Origin: Leptasterias polaris
Taxonomy: Eukaryota; Echinodermata; Asteroidea; Forcipulatida; Asteriidae
Length of the DNA stretch: 64,000 bases
Direction of reading: 5' to 3'
Assembly: GCA_037783415.1 (NCBI GenBank)
Contig: JAZGTN010000070.1
Location: 10,671,001 to 10,735,000 of the forward strand
The notes beneath the pieces were generated by a model. That model did not search any database, was not told where the DNA came from, and was given only the letters and a program-made list of their open reading frames with translations. Below are positions 22,558-33,300 of this stretch, piece by piece. Position numbers and translations under genes: made by a program. Each line of letters opens with the position of its first letter. The first letter of the stretch is position 1.

Positions 22558-22683
22558 ATGGTCAGGCAGTGTTCTTATCCTTACTGTAATTCTGACTGCC
22601 GGTACCCTGACGAGAGGGAATGTATATTTTTGACCATTTCCAAAGCTGACGTCAAACAGAGAAAAGTGTATCCGCTGGGTTAG
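22558..22683 (+). pseudogene. Truncated THAP-type zinc finger
   Basis: The 41-codon frame starts MVRQCSYPYCNSDCRYPDER and continues ECIFLTISKADVKQRKV. MV..C..P.C near the start and a basic stretch before an expected Trp follow the THAP pattern (C2CH zinc finger, DNA binding). A likely 2-bp deletion after KV breaks the frame; the neighbouring frame continues with IRWVSA. The foldback MITE lies a few bases downstream. It is too short to be functional. Confidence 0.6.
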
Positions 22684-22686
22684 TGC

Positions 22687-22932
22687 TAAACTTTTTGACA
22701 AGTCGTTAATGTTTGTCGCAGTGGGTCGTGTCGCATGTGGTGTTGTAGCGTAATAAAGAATGCTCTTGCGAGATCACTGCTCTCGCGCGAAGTTGCTGGC
22801 TTCCGACTCTTTGTCATGTGACCAGTCTTGAGAGCAGTAATCTCGCGCAGAGCATGCCCTCTCGCGGGATATTGCGAGAGAGCCGTTCCGCTATCACCGC
22901 GACAGACATTTAACGACTTGTCCACAAGTCTA
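22687..22932. mobile_element. Foldback MITE with 9-bp target duplication
   Basis: GGTTAGTGC flanks both sides (22678-22686, 22933-22941). The inverted ends of about 38 bp begin TAAACTTTTTGACAAG on the left and TAGACTTGTGGACAAG on the right (inverted), both continuing GTCGTTAA. The exact 9-bp duplication suggests MULE-type insertion. Confidence 0.88.
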
Positions 22933-23359
22933 GGTTAGTGCGAGCGGTGGGCTGAATACTCATCTGGCTGTGTACAACATGCCGTGCCGCCAGACACGCA
23001 ACAAGTTTAGTCGTTTCTAGGCAGTTGCTATGGTGGTTGTGGCCTACTGGATCGGTGTGTAGAGTTGGTTAATTATGAAGAATTGGCAGCGTTTGTTGAT
23101 AAAGACGACACGGCATAATTTCATATCGCCGTTTCACCAGTTTCTTTTGAGATTATCATTGCTATGATGAAACTCTGACCAAACAAAGTAAAGATGCACT
23201 GGGATTTTTGTGTTCCTTTTTTTTGGAGAAAATTTTGAATGTCTTCACCATAAATCAACATGAATTCAAACTAAATAAATCCTTTTTGCTGAAGTGGCGG
23301 ACCATTCATTTTTCAAACAAAGTTGAATAAGCTAGGTGTTTAATTGAATGGCTTTTTAT

Positions 23360-23545
23360 ATTACTTGTGTTGTACCCATGCACCAATGTGTGTTGAGCAC
23401 TGTATACCCAGTACTTTGCCGATTCTTGTGAAAAACATCCACAGGCATTTTATTACTCGGGAGGGGTTCGAACCCACGACCTTTGCCATTCTAGAGCAGA
23501 TGTCTTTGACCACTTCATCACCAAGCTTGCCTGTTAGCTAGAGGC
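23360..23545 (-). mobile_element. SINE family B (minus)
   Basis: GGTTCGAACCCACGACCTTTGC is the inverted B-box region (about 23465). GTGTGTTGAGCACTGTATAC and CATCCACAGGC are the body. It lies between DDX54 and peflin. Confidence 0.75.
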
Positions 23546-24103
23546 AGTTTGAATGCTATATTGTAGCAACCTGTACCACAATAATTTTAAATTTTCATTG
23601 GGCATAAAGAATATTATTGATGTGTTTTTGTTTAAATAGACCTCATGCATTAACGTCATCTATCTGCCTTCTTAGAGGTAGATGAAGAAAAAATGGAAAC
23701 AAGCAGATTTGTACGTGTGACACGCATGATTAGCCAATAAACAACCTTCTTTTGACCTCCAGGTGAGGGCACCCTACTCAAATGACGTCATGTGCATAGG
23801 GTCTATTGGACGGGAAAATCTAAGTTATTAAATGTTATGATAAATAGAATCAACCATGAATAAAAAAAAACTATTTTCACCAACTAACTATTGGCTGATG
23901 TCATTCTATGATATTTTATTAAATCTTAATAGATGGCCAACATGTCTATCTTGTTATGAAAAATAATTGCATGAAGAACATTTAGATGTATCATTTCAAA
24001 GCGTGAGCTGTTTTGCCAGCAAAACAGCTCCAATTATTTATAGGTAACAATTTGCATCGTTAGATAAGAATAAGGTGTTGGCTTTACCATACACCGATTT
24101 TTA

Positions 24104-24415
24104 CAGAAGCGTTGAGGGGACTTTGAGAAAAATAAAATAAATTTATCGTTATGACTTGGTATGAGTCATAAATTTGACTTATATCTCATAAATATTATAA
24201 ATTAGTATTAGTCATAATTCCGACTTGTATCTCATAATTATGATTTAGCACAAGTCATAATTATGACTTGTGTCAATTAAGACATATTTATGTTTATTTA
24301 TTATAACGTATAATACAAGTCATATTTATGACTCATTGTACTAAGTCATATTGATGAGATGTAAGTAATAATTATGACTTTTTCTTTCTCTCTCAATGTC
24401 CTTTCAACGCTTCCG
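24104..24415. mobile_element. TA-flanked MITE with a palindromic AAGTCATAATTATGACTT interior
   Basis: CAGAAGCGTTGAGGGGACTT and inverted CGGAAGCGTTGAAAGGACAT form the ends, each beside TA, suggesting a Tc1/mariner-type MITE. The interior is a run of imperfect palindromes around AAGTCATAATTATGACTT. A partial copy lies at 29325-29440. Confidence 0.8.
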
Positions 24416-24424
24416 TAGTAATGA

Positions 24425-24570
24425 GATCTGGAGCTTTTCCCAAGTCCTGCCTGGGGAAAACACTACAGGCATACTACCTGGGTGGGATTTAACCCCCCCC
24501 CCCCCCCCCCCCCCAATTCTAGAGCAGATATATTAACCATTCGACCAACACACGTACCCAGTGAAGCGAG
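24425..24570 (-). mobile_element. SINE family B fragment with poly-C tract
   Basis: It has CCCAAGTCCTGCCTGGG, a poly-C run of about 24 (24491-24514) where the B box is expected, and ATTCTAGAGCAGATATATTAACC. Confidence 0.65.
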
Positions 24571-24951
24571 ACAAGTTCAAACCATGATTTAAAGTAGCGG
24601 TTTATTGCAAAACATTTAATGGATTCAATAGTTTGCAAGTTCCAATTATGTTTAGCACTATGCATGCAACTTCTCTGTGGAACAAGTTTGCCCATTGCAA
24701 TTTTTGGTCAATTTTGCCAACATTTTAGAATGCAGTTTAGTTGAACGGAAACGTGATAAATGAATATTGGGGTTTTTTCAATGATATTCCAGTTTTAAGA
24801 AGAAGAAAAAATCATAATAGTAGTGTTGAAGTGGTAATATAACGCAAAATATAACAAGTAGGCCTAGTTGGGTTTAAATTTTGCCAATTAATAAGAAAAG
24901 AGGAAAAATCTCCCAGTCGCATTTGTTTCAGTTTTTCACAAATGCATTTAA

Positions 24952-25335
24952 AGGGACATGTTGCCTTGGATTTGACGAGTTGGTCTAATAAAAAGCGTTT
25001 GTAACAGTTTGTTATGAGATGCATATGGTTATAGAAAGATGTTTTAAAAGTAGAATACAATGATCCACACAAATATGCCTCAAAATTGCATGGTTTTCCT
25101 TTTACATCGTGAACTAACACGGCCGGCCATTTATGGGAGTCATGTTTGACTCCCATAAATGGCCGACCGTGTTAGTTCGGAAAGTAAAAGGAAAACCACG
25201 CAATTTCGAGGCATATTTGTGTGGATCATTGTATTCTACTTTTAAAACATCTTTCTATAACCAATGCATCTCGTAACAAACTGTTACAAACGCTTTTTAT
25301 AGACCAACTCGTCCAATCCAAGGCAACGTGTCCCT
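24952..25335. mobile_element. Long palindromic TTAA-flanked MITE (foldback)
   Basis: TTAA at 24948-24951 and 25336-25339 bracket a 384-bp near-perfect inverted repeat. The ends are AGGGACATGTTGCCTTGGAT and inverted AGGGACACGTTGCCTTGGAT. The arms meet at about 25144 (CATAAATGGCC). Arms of about 190 bp could form a very stable hairpin. Confidence 0.92.
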
Positions 25336-25499
25336 TTAACTGCGAGTACAGATGTTGCTATTATAATAAATAGTCGATTTAATACTTGAAACATTGAAGC
25401 CTGATAATTCATAATCCTATTGAAATATTCAAAACTCAAAGGCAAACCGTTCGGTTGTTTCAATCCTTATATTAATAAATGTACACATATACAACAAAA

Positions 25500-25810
25500 C
25501 TAACCTGTGAAAATTTCATTTCGAAAGGTGGTAGCGTTTTTGAGATAATGCCGAAAGTCTGGAGCGGTTAGGTCCACGCACGAAGAATAATCCGTAATTG
25601 GAATACACAATCTGAGAAACGTTCCTATAAACGTTTCAGTCAGATTTAGATGTTTTGTATTCCTTTCTCTAAAACCACATTTCTTAGGGAATCGTTTCTC
25701 AATGTTATACATGAGGCCCCTATCAACATGCTTCTTACTAAGTAAGTTTTTATGGTGATTAATATTGTTGGAGTAATTACCAATGTCTTTAAGAATGTAA
25801 TCCATTCTTG
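25500..25810. repeat. Fragments of two dispersed repeats
   Basis: 25500-25620 matches 20580-20715. 25640-25800 matches the MITE at 6553-6940 (TTTCTCTAAAACCACATTTC, TTCTTACTAAGTAAGTTTTTATGG). Confidence 0.6.
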
Positions 25811-26985
25811 ATACAAAACGGTGTTACAGTGTTAATATCTCGCAAAATATAACTAATGATTGGGTTTTGCATAAACACTACTACCTCCAGAAGGTTTATC
25901 TATCATTCTAAACCAGATACAAGTTGCCATTGGAAATGCTTTGCCAATTATGACAAAAGGACAACTTACTCGGCCTTTAATATTACTTTGTTTATGTTTT
26001 GGTCAGTAGACGTACATGACTGTATTCATTCTACGTTAAATTGTGCCGAAAATCGTACTGAATACAAGAGATGCGGAGTTGATGCCCGCTTCATTTGATC
26101 GCATAAAATCGACTTTGAAATAGTGGTCAAAATCAAAACTGTAACAAGCCTCATGACATTAAAAGAAATTATTTTGATAAACACTTCGGTGCGTTTTTAT
26201 GAGTATAGGCTAGAATTTGGAACTTTGCACGGTGGGAGTACAGTCAAATGAGTTTTGTGGTGACACCATTGTGCGGATGATGATCACTTTTGAGCCAATT
26301 AATGTGGGTCTGGGAAGAACCAGTGGTTCGATAAATTGCAACTTTATGGTTTATTACAGGCATCGGATAAAAATCCATTAATAAGACTGAAGCTTTCGCT
26401 CCGCTAAAAAAACAAAACCTGAAGCCACTTTTGTATGGATGGAAGGGCCAAAATTAAACTTATCCAATAGGCCTACTTTAAGAATAAATTCATGAAAAAC
26501 CTAATCAAATCGATTAACAAAAACATACCAGGAATCGTGTTACTCTCCGGGTGAGTAAGCAAATCATACATTAAGCGAATGTTCTCACCCTTTTATAACG
26601 CCCTTGCAGAAAACTTGTTTGATAATCATGAATTAAAATTCAAGAGACATGTTTTAAGCCTATCTGCAATTACAAAATGCAGTAAGAAGTGTTTAAAACT
26701 AAAACTTAAAAGCGAGATACGGCCTCAACCGGGGGAGGGGGGGGGGGGGGGGGGGGGCGTTGTGAGTTTTAAAGATGAAAAATGGCGTCTGGATAGCTGT
26801 GGTTAATTAACAACTAATTAGTGGACCAAATTAGCCAGCTCAAAATGTTGGTATGCCCAGCAGTGTAACGCCCGGTCTTCAAGACTGTAGTCTCAAACTT
26901 AACATTTTACTCAGAATGAGGGGCCCCTTATACTCACAACTGCATATAGGCAATATAAATTACGCGTTGCATTATCTCCGTGTTT
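25810..26985. other. Intergenic stretch, no recognised gene
   Basis: AT-rich sequence with a poly-G run at about 26738-26757. Short frames here lack protein-like composition. It lies upstream of peflin. Confidence 0.5.
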
Positions 26986-26989
26986 GAGA

Positions 26990-27245
26990 CATTTACCGAT
27001 TTGTTTTCCTTTGTTTAAAGCTTTTGAATGACTTATAGCTATAAAAATGTCAATTGTATAAAATAAAAATCGATAAGTTAATACGAATATTTCAGTTTTC
27101 GTTCGGATAAAATTATGGATTCACCGACAGAAATGAGCCAAATGAGACATTTCGTCACCTCCCTGTACTGCATGTGTTCTAATTTTCTGAATACGCGGCT
27201 GGCCATTCTGCGAATACACGGCTGGTTATTTCGGGCCCAATTACT
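26990..27245. repeat. Region upstream of peflin, repeated inverted at 56430-56715
   Basis: ATTTCAGTTTTCGTTCGG, ATGAGACATTTCGTCACC, TTTTCTGAATACGCGG and GGTTATTTCGGGCCCAAT all occur in the reverse orientation at 56430-56715. The repeat ends about 40 bp before the peflin ATG, so it may contain the promoter or start site of that gene. Confidence 0.8.
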
Positions 27246-27284
27246 GTGCTAGCTTCAGTTCGGTTGATTTAGTACACAAGAATC

Positions 27285-27302
27285 ATGTCGTACAGGCCAC
27301 CT
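27285..27302 (+). CDS. PEF1: Peflin exon 1
   Basis: Encodes MSYRPP. Donor GTGAGT at 27303. Phase 0 to exon 2. Confidence 0.85.
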
Positions 27303-30300
27303 GTGAGTATATTTATTAATGATTTTAGTCCATGACCCCTGTGAAACAATTAAAGTGAATTGCAATTCGCAAAATGAATATGTGTATTATATTAGGGTAA
27401 TATTGTGTTATTTTTAAAAAGTGGGTAAAGAAGGAGCTTTTTAAATTTTAATATTCTTATTTCTTAATCTTAAAATTTTAAAAGTTGTAGGCTCCCTGTA
27501 CTGCAGTAGTAGTAGTGACTAGCATGACTAGTAGTAGTACTCAGTAACTCACTGTACTATTAACTATTAACTAGCACATGACGCAATCAATGTCTTGTTG
27601 TTGTTTTCTCAATCTTGGGGAATTGGATGTAGTAAATACTCAACTTGATAGTAAGTAAGCCTGTGTGCGTTTAGACCCAGTAACTGGGGCGCTGTACTCC
27701 TTTTTTAAAATTTTGGCATCATCGGTCGATGATGCCAAAATTTAAAAAAAGGAGTACAGCGCCCCAGTTACTGGGTCTAGTGTGCGTTTATGGTTATTTT
27801 TTTAAAATGTGTGACCGTTTCTGAAACGCAAACGGTAGGCTACACGTGTAAATTGTCTGGTTCATCTTAAGCTTCACTTCAATCTTCATGAGAAATGAAC
27901 AGAATTTCGAGTTTTAAAAAATTAACACATCCGTGCATCTGCAGTGCATGTGATAAAAAAACTTTGCGTCATCACAGCATTTTGACTTTGCGCAATCACC
28001 CAGCAAAATAAACACCCAAAATACAACAAAACAAAACAAAATCAGAATGAAAAATTCTTTCATTGTAATAATTGGTCATTTTTGTTGGTACGAAGCATAC
28101 ACTTCCGTTCTGCATTTTTTCGTAAACAAGCTAAAATTTCCATGGACTGATGGAACTGTGCTCTGTTGACCATTCTGTCGACGGAATGTGCATGCATGCC
28201 AGCAATAAATTGCAATGCTGTTTATATGGTTTTCAGTGCGCACCATCGACGATGATTATTGCGATGTCGGCGGAATATCCACTTTTCCTGATTGTGCGCA
28301 GACACGTTAAGTCTTTGGTCAAGGCGTAAGTGGTTTTTGTTGCTATCGCGTAATTTCATTAATATAGAGGGCATTTACTCTCGCGCTATTGTATTATTTG
28401 GAAATGCTCTCTAGCATTCAATGTTTCTTCTTGCATTATTCCGAAATAACAAAAACTACAAGCCTGTAAATTGGAAACGATAATGCTTTTGTGTGTCGCG
28501 CGGGATCGTGCATTGTGTGTGATCGCAATGTGGTCAGTGTTTCGCGGCAATTTTGAGTGATTTTTTTTTTACGGTGATCCGAACTGTAAAAATATTAACG
28601 TGTAACCGTGTAACTGTCACAGCCTCAAGAGTGATAGTCAAGTCTCATATTTAATACCGCGTAGTCTGTACCGTCGCGGTTCATCGCAAATACTTGCAAG
28701 CTGTTAATTTTCGACCAGGTCATCTGTAACTAGGAATTAAAATTCTGCATCCGGCCACCACTTGATCCCCTTCAATTTTTGTAAAATTATATTCTTACCT
28801 GTCCAGAACAGAAGGGTTGACAGAATGTCAGAGAGGCACCTAGGCACTTTGAACGATTACAAAGTGTCAAAATCATGAAAGAAAGGGTTTTCGGGTCTAT
28901 TCTATAACTAAAGTCTATGGTGGTCTTGACAACGCTGCTCGCTACACTCCATTTGTAGTTCCTTTGGGCATGAGTGCACGAGAGTTCCGTTCGTGCGATG
29001 ATATGTGAGCTAGAATTTTCTCGTTTAAAAATTGTCTACTGGCTTGCCGATATGCCAACTTAAAGACAACATCAGGCATTTAATTGTACTCACAATAATT
29101 TGTTAGTGCTCCAAATTGATGTTTTTAAGTCTACAATCGGAGAAACGATCTGGATAAACAAGTCAAACTATTCATCTCCCTAAGTTTGCCATTGATGCAT
29201 TATGAGTTGTCCGTAACAGTCGTTGGTCTCCACCCCAGTCAATATTAAATGGAGATCAATGATGTAAACCAACAACTGTTACATGTACGACTCTGAGTAG
29301 GGCCCCTAGTAGACCTATATTGAAGTCATAATTATGACTTAATCTAAGTCATTGACTTGTACTAGGTCATAATTATGAGATGTAAGTCATGGGCCTAACT
29401 ATTTTCTTTCTCTCCCATTGTCCCTTTAACGCTTTTGACTGTGTTAGGTCATATCTTGAGTCTGATAATCTTTCAAGTTTCAGTGTAGGACAAATGAGAA
29501 TCTTCTCCTAGTCTTACTACTGTAGTCTTATACGTCTTTTAGTTCTTCAAGTTAAAATAAAAACAGTTAATCTATGTTATTGTTAAACTTATTGATAGTT
29601 TTTCTCATTTTATTATAATTGCTCTTTACATTATTGTCTTTTTACCTGTATTATTGCTCAGGGTTACGTTGCCCCACCCCCGGGCCAACAAGGTTACGGT
29701 GCCCCAGCCCCAGGCCAACAAGGTTATGGTGCCCCACCCCCAGGAGGCCAACAAGGTTACGGTGCCCCACCCCCGGGCCAACAAGGTTACGGTGCCCCTC
29801 CCGGTAGTGGACAGCCCAGATATGGAGCCCCACCCCAGCAAGGTTATGGAGCCCCATCCCCAGGACAGCCCGGCGGCTATGGGCAACCAGGTGCCCAACC
29901 AGGCTATGGGCAGCCACAAGGATATAGTGCACCCGCTGCTGGGCAACCCGGGTATGGGGCGCAATCGGGCTACAATGCCCCTGCTCCAGCTAGTCAGCCT
30001 GGATATGGGGCTCCTCAACAAGGGGGTTACGGTCAGCAAGGTGAGATATGATTACTTACAAGCCATCATGGTAAAGACCTACTTGAACGAAAATGGCAAC
30101 AAGTGATCTTTGCTGAAATTCATTTAAAATGTGTTCAATAAATTAAGGAAATTGAGTTTACATGAGATTAAACATGTTAAACAAATTTTAACTGTGTAAA
30201 ACACAATAATTAGACTACATGTACCTTCCTTTCTCCGGTGCTTTTCAGAAAGATTCGCGAAAAGCACTGAACTACGCCAATACTCATGTTGCGTTATAGG

Positions 30301-33300
30301 TGGGAGGTCCCTTTTATAAAGACGCTTTGTCACAGCATGGAGATATGATGTCAAAATTATTGTAATTGTGACGCATGCCGTCAACGGCAGAAGTGTTTTC
30401 AGTTTTTCAAAACCTTGAGGTTGGGGCCTAATTTTTTGTCGATAATTACAATTAATTCAGAAGTGTACAAATATCGGTGTCAGGACACTTCGTACCTTTA
30501 CCTTTTCGTACCCGGGACACTTCGTACCTTATACAAGGTACGAAGTGACTTTGGACACTTCGTACCCTGGACACTTCGTACCGTGAGCCGAGTCACTTCG
30601 TACCTTCATACAAGACACTTCGTACCTTTCGTACCTTGAACTGATTATGGTTTTTAATGACCGAACAACTATACAGACATCAATTTATTTAAATTGAAAA
30701 TAATTATTTTTAATAAATAACAATTGCTGTTGAAATGAACAATTGTAAAAAAAGATATATATAATAATAAATTATCTAAAATATTAAAAAGAATAAGAAG
30801 AAAATATTTTGGTTTTTCTTATAACGTATTCAATTAATATTGATAAATAAGTTGTAATTAGTTTTGTCGAAAGAACTGTTAATAACAGTTAATTAGGATG
30901 ACATTTTTACTGACATCCAATGGTATAGGGCCCCAACATTAGAGGGCCGACGGTACGAAGTGACTCGACTGACGGTACGAAGTGACTCAGCCGACGGTAC
31001 GAAGTGACCAGCTTTGCCAAGGTACGAAGTGTCTCGAAGGTACGAAGTGTCCCGGGTACGAAAAGGTAAAGGTAAGAAGTGTCTGACATCCCAAATATCT
31101 AAATAAAAACGTTATGAACAAGTTTATAGCATTCTTTTTAAAAACAAATTTTGCTCGAGTACTTGTTTTTAATTATAAATCAAAACTTTGAATAATCATG
31201 CAATGCATATTATTGTGTCCTTGAGCAAGACACTACACCATTTCGCTTTGTCCTTTGGATAGGTTTGTCCAACATGTCCAAAGCTGTAGGGGTCTAGTGT
31301 GTTGTGTAACTAATGCTTGTAAAAGAACCCAGTACACTTACTGTTGAGAGTGTGTGTTTGCCCTGGTGTTTCTGGCATGGTTGGCTGCAGATTGCGCTGC
31401 ATCAGCTTGTTGTTGAGAGTGTGTGTTTGCCCTGGTGTTTCTGGCATAGTTGACTGCAGATTGCGCTGCATCAGCTTGTTGTTGAGAGTGTGTGTTTGCC
31501 CTGGTGTTCCTGGCATGGTTGGCTGCAGATTGCGCTGCATCAGCTTGTTGTTGAGAGTGTGTGTTTGCCCTGGTGTTCCTGGCATGGTTGGCTGCAGATT
31601 GCGCTGCATCAGCTTGTTGTTGAGAGTGTGTGTTTGCCCTGGTGTTCCTGGCATGGTTGGCTGCAGATTGCGCTGCATCAGCTTGTTGTTGAGAGTGTGT
31701 GTTTGCCCTGGTGTTCCTGGCATGGTTGACTGCAGATTGCGCTGCATCAGCTTGTTGTTGAGAGTGTGTGTTTGCCCTGGTGTTCCTGGCATGGTTGACT
31801 GCAGATTGCGCTGCATCAGCTTGTTGTTGAGAGTGTGTGTTTGCCCTGGTGTTCCTGGCATGGTTGACTGCAGATTGCGCTGCATCAGCTTGTTGTTGAG
31901 AGTGTGTGTTTGCCCTGGTGTTCCTGGCATGGTTGACTGCAGATTGTGCTGCATCAGCTTGTTGTTGAGAGTGTGTGTTTGCCCTGGTGTTTCTGGCATG
32001 GTTGGCTGCAGATTGCGCTGCATCAGCTTGTTGTTGAGAGTGTGTGTTTGCCCTGGTGTTTCTGGCATGGTTGGCTGCAGATTGCGCTGCATCAGCTTGT
32101 TGTTGAGAGTGTGTGTTTGCCCTGGTGTTCCTGGCATGGTTGACTGCAGATTGTGCTGCATCAGCTTGTTGTTGAGAGTGTGTGTTTGCCCTGGTGTTCC
32201 TGGCATGGTTGGCTGCAGATTGCGCTGCATCAGCTTGTTGTTGAGAGTGTGTGTTTGCCCTGGTGTTTCTGGCATGGTTGGCTGCAGATTGTGCTGCATC
32301 AGCTTGTTGTTGAGAGTGTGTGTTTGCCCTGGTGTTCCTGGCATGGTTGACTGCAGATTGCGCTGCATCAGCTTGTTGTTGAGAGTGTGTGTTTGCCCTG
32401 GTGTTCCTGGCATGGTTGGCTGCAGATTGCGCTGCATCAGCTTGTTGTTGAGAGTGTGTGTTTGCCCTGGTGTTTCTGGCATGGTTGGCTGCAGATTGCG
32501 CTGCATCAGCTTGTTGTTGAGAGTGTGTGTTTGCCCTGGTGTTTCTGGCATGGTTGGCTGCAGATTGCGCTGCATCAGCTTGTTGTTGAGAGTGTGTGTT
32601 TGCCCTGGTGTTTCTGGCATGGTTGGCTGCAGATTGCGCTGCATCAGCTTGTTGTTGAGAGTGTGTGTTTGTCCTGGTGTTCCTGGCATGGTTGGCTGCA
32701 GATTGCGCTGCATCAGCTTGTTGTTGAGAGTGTGTGTTTGCCCTGGTGTTTCTGGCATGGTTGGCTGCAGATTGCGCTGCATCAGCTTGTTGTTGAGAGT
32801 GTGTGTTTGCCCTGGTGTTCCTGGCATGGTTGGCTGCAGATTGCGCTGCATCAGCTTGTTGTTGAGAGTGTGTGTTTGCCCTGGTGTTTCTGGCATGGTT
32901 GACTGCAGATTGTGCTGCATCAGCTTGTTGTTGAGAGTGTGTGTTTGCCCTGGTGTTCCTGGCATGGTTGGCTGCAGATTGTGCTGCATCAGCTTGTTGT
33001 TGAGAGTGTGTGTTTGCCCTGGTGTTTCTGGCATGGTTGGCTGCAGATTGCGCTGCATCAGCTTGTTGTTGAGAGTGTGTGTTTGCCCTGGTGTTTCTGG
33101 CATGGTTGACTGCAGATTGTGCTGCATCAGCTTGTTGTTGAGAGTGTGTGTTTGCCCTGGTGTTCCTGGCATGGTTGGCTGCAGATTGTGCTGCATCAGC
33201 TTGTTGTTGAGAGTGTGTGTTTGCCCTGGTGTTCCTGGCATGGTTGGCTGCAGATTGTGCTGCATCAGCTTGTTGTTGAGAGTGTGTGTTTGCCCTGGTG

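Larger units (their letters stand above)
22355..23058 (+). mobile_element. P-element-like remnant with THAP start and ACACCGATCCA ends
   Basis: ACACCGATCCAGTAGGC at 22355 faces inverted GCCTACTGGATCGGTGT ending at 23058. The element encloses a THAP-like reading frame (22558-22683) and a foldback MITE (22687-22932). Its left 50 bp (ACACCGATCC, ATTGACCAATCACAAC) also match the MITE at 47017-47178. A THAP domain inside inverted ends is the arrangement of P-element transposases. Superfamily assignment is inference; no clean target duplication is seen. It starts about 70 bp after the DDX54 stop, within the likely 3' UTR. Confidence 0.6.

Noticed and set aside
29626..30039. Minus-strand frame opposite peflin exon 2
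   Set aside because: Shadow of the Gly/Pro repeats; the plus strand has the acceptor, donor and peflin homology.
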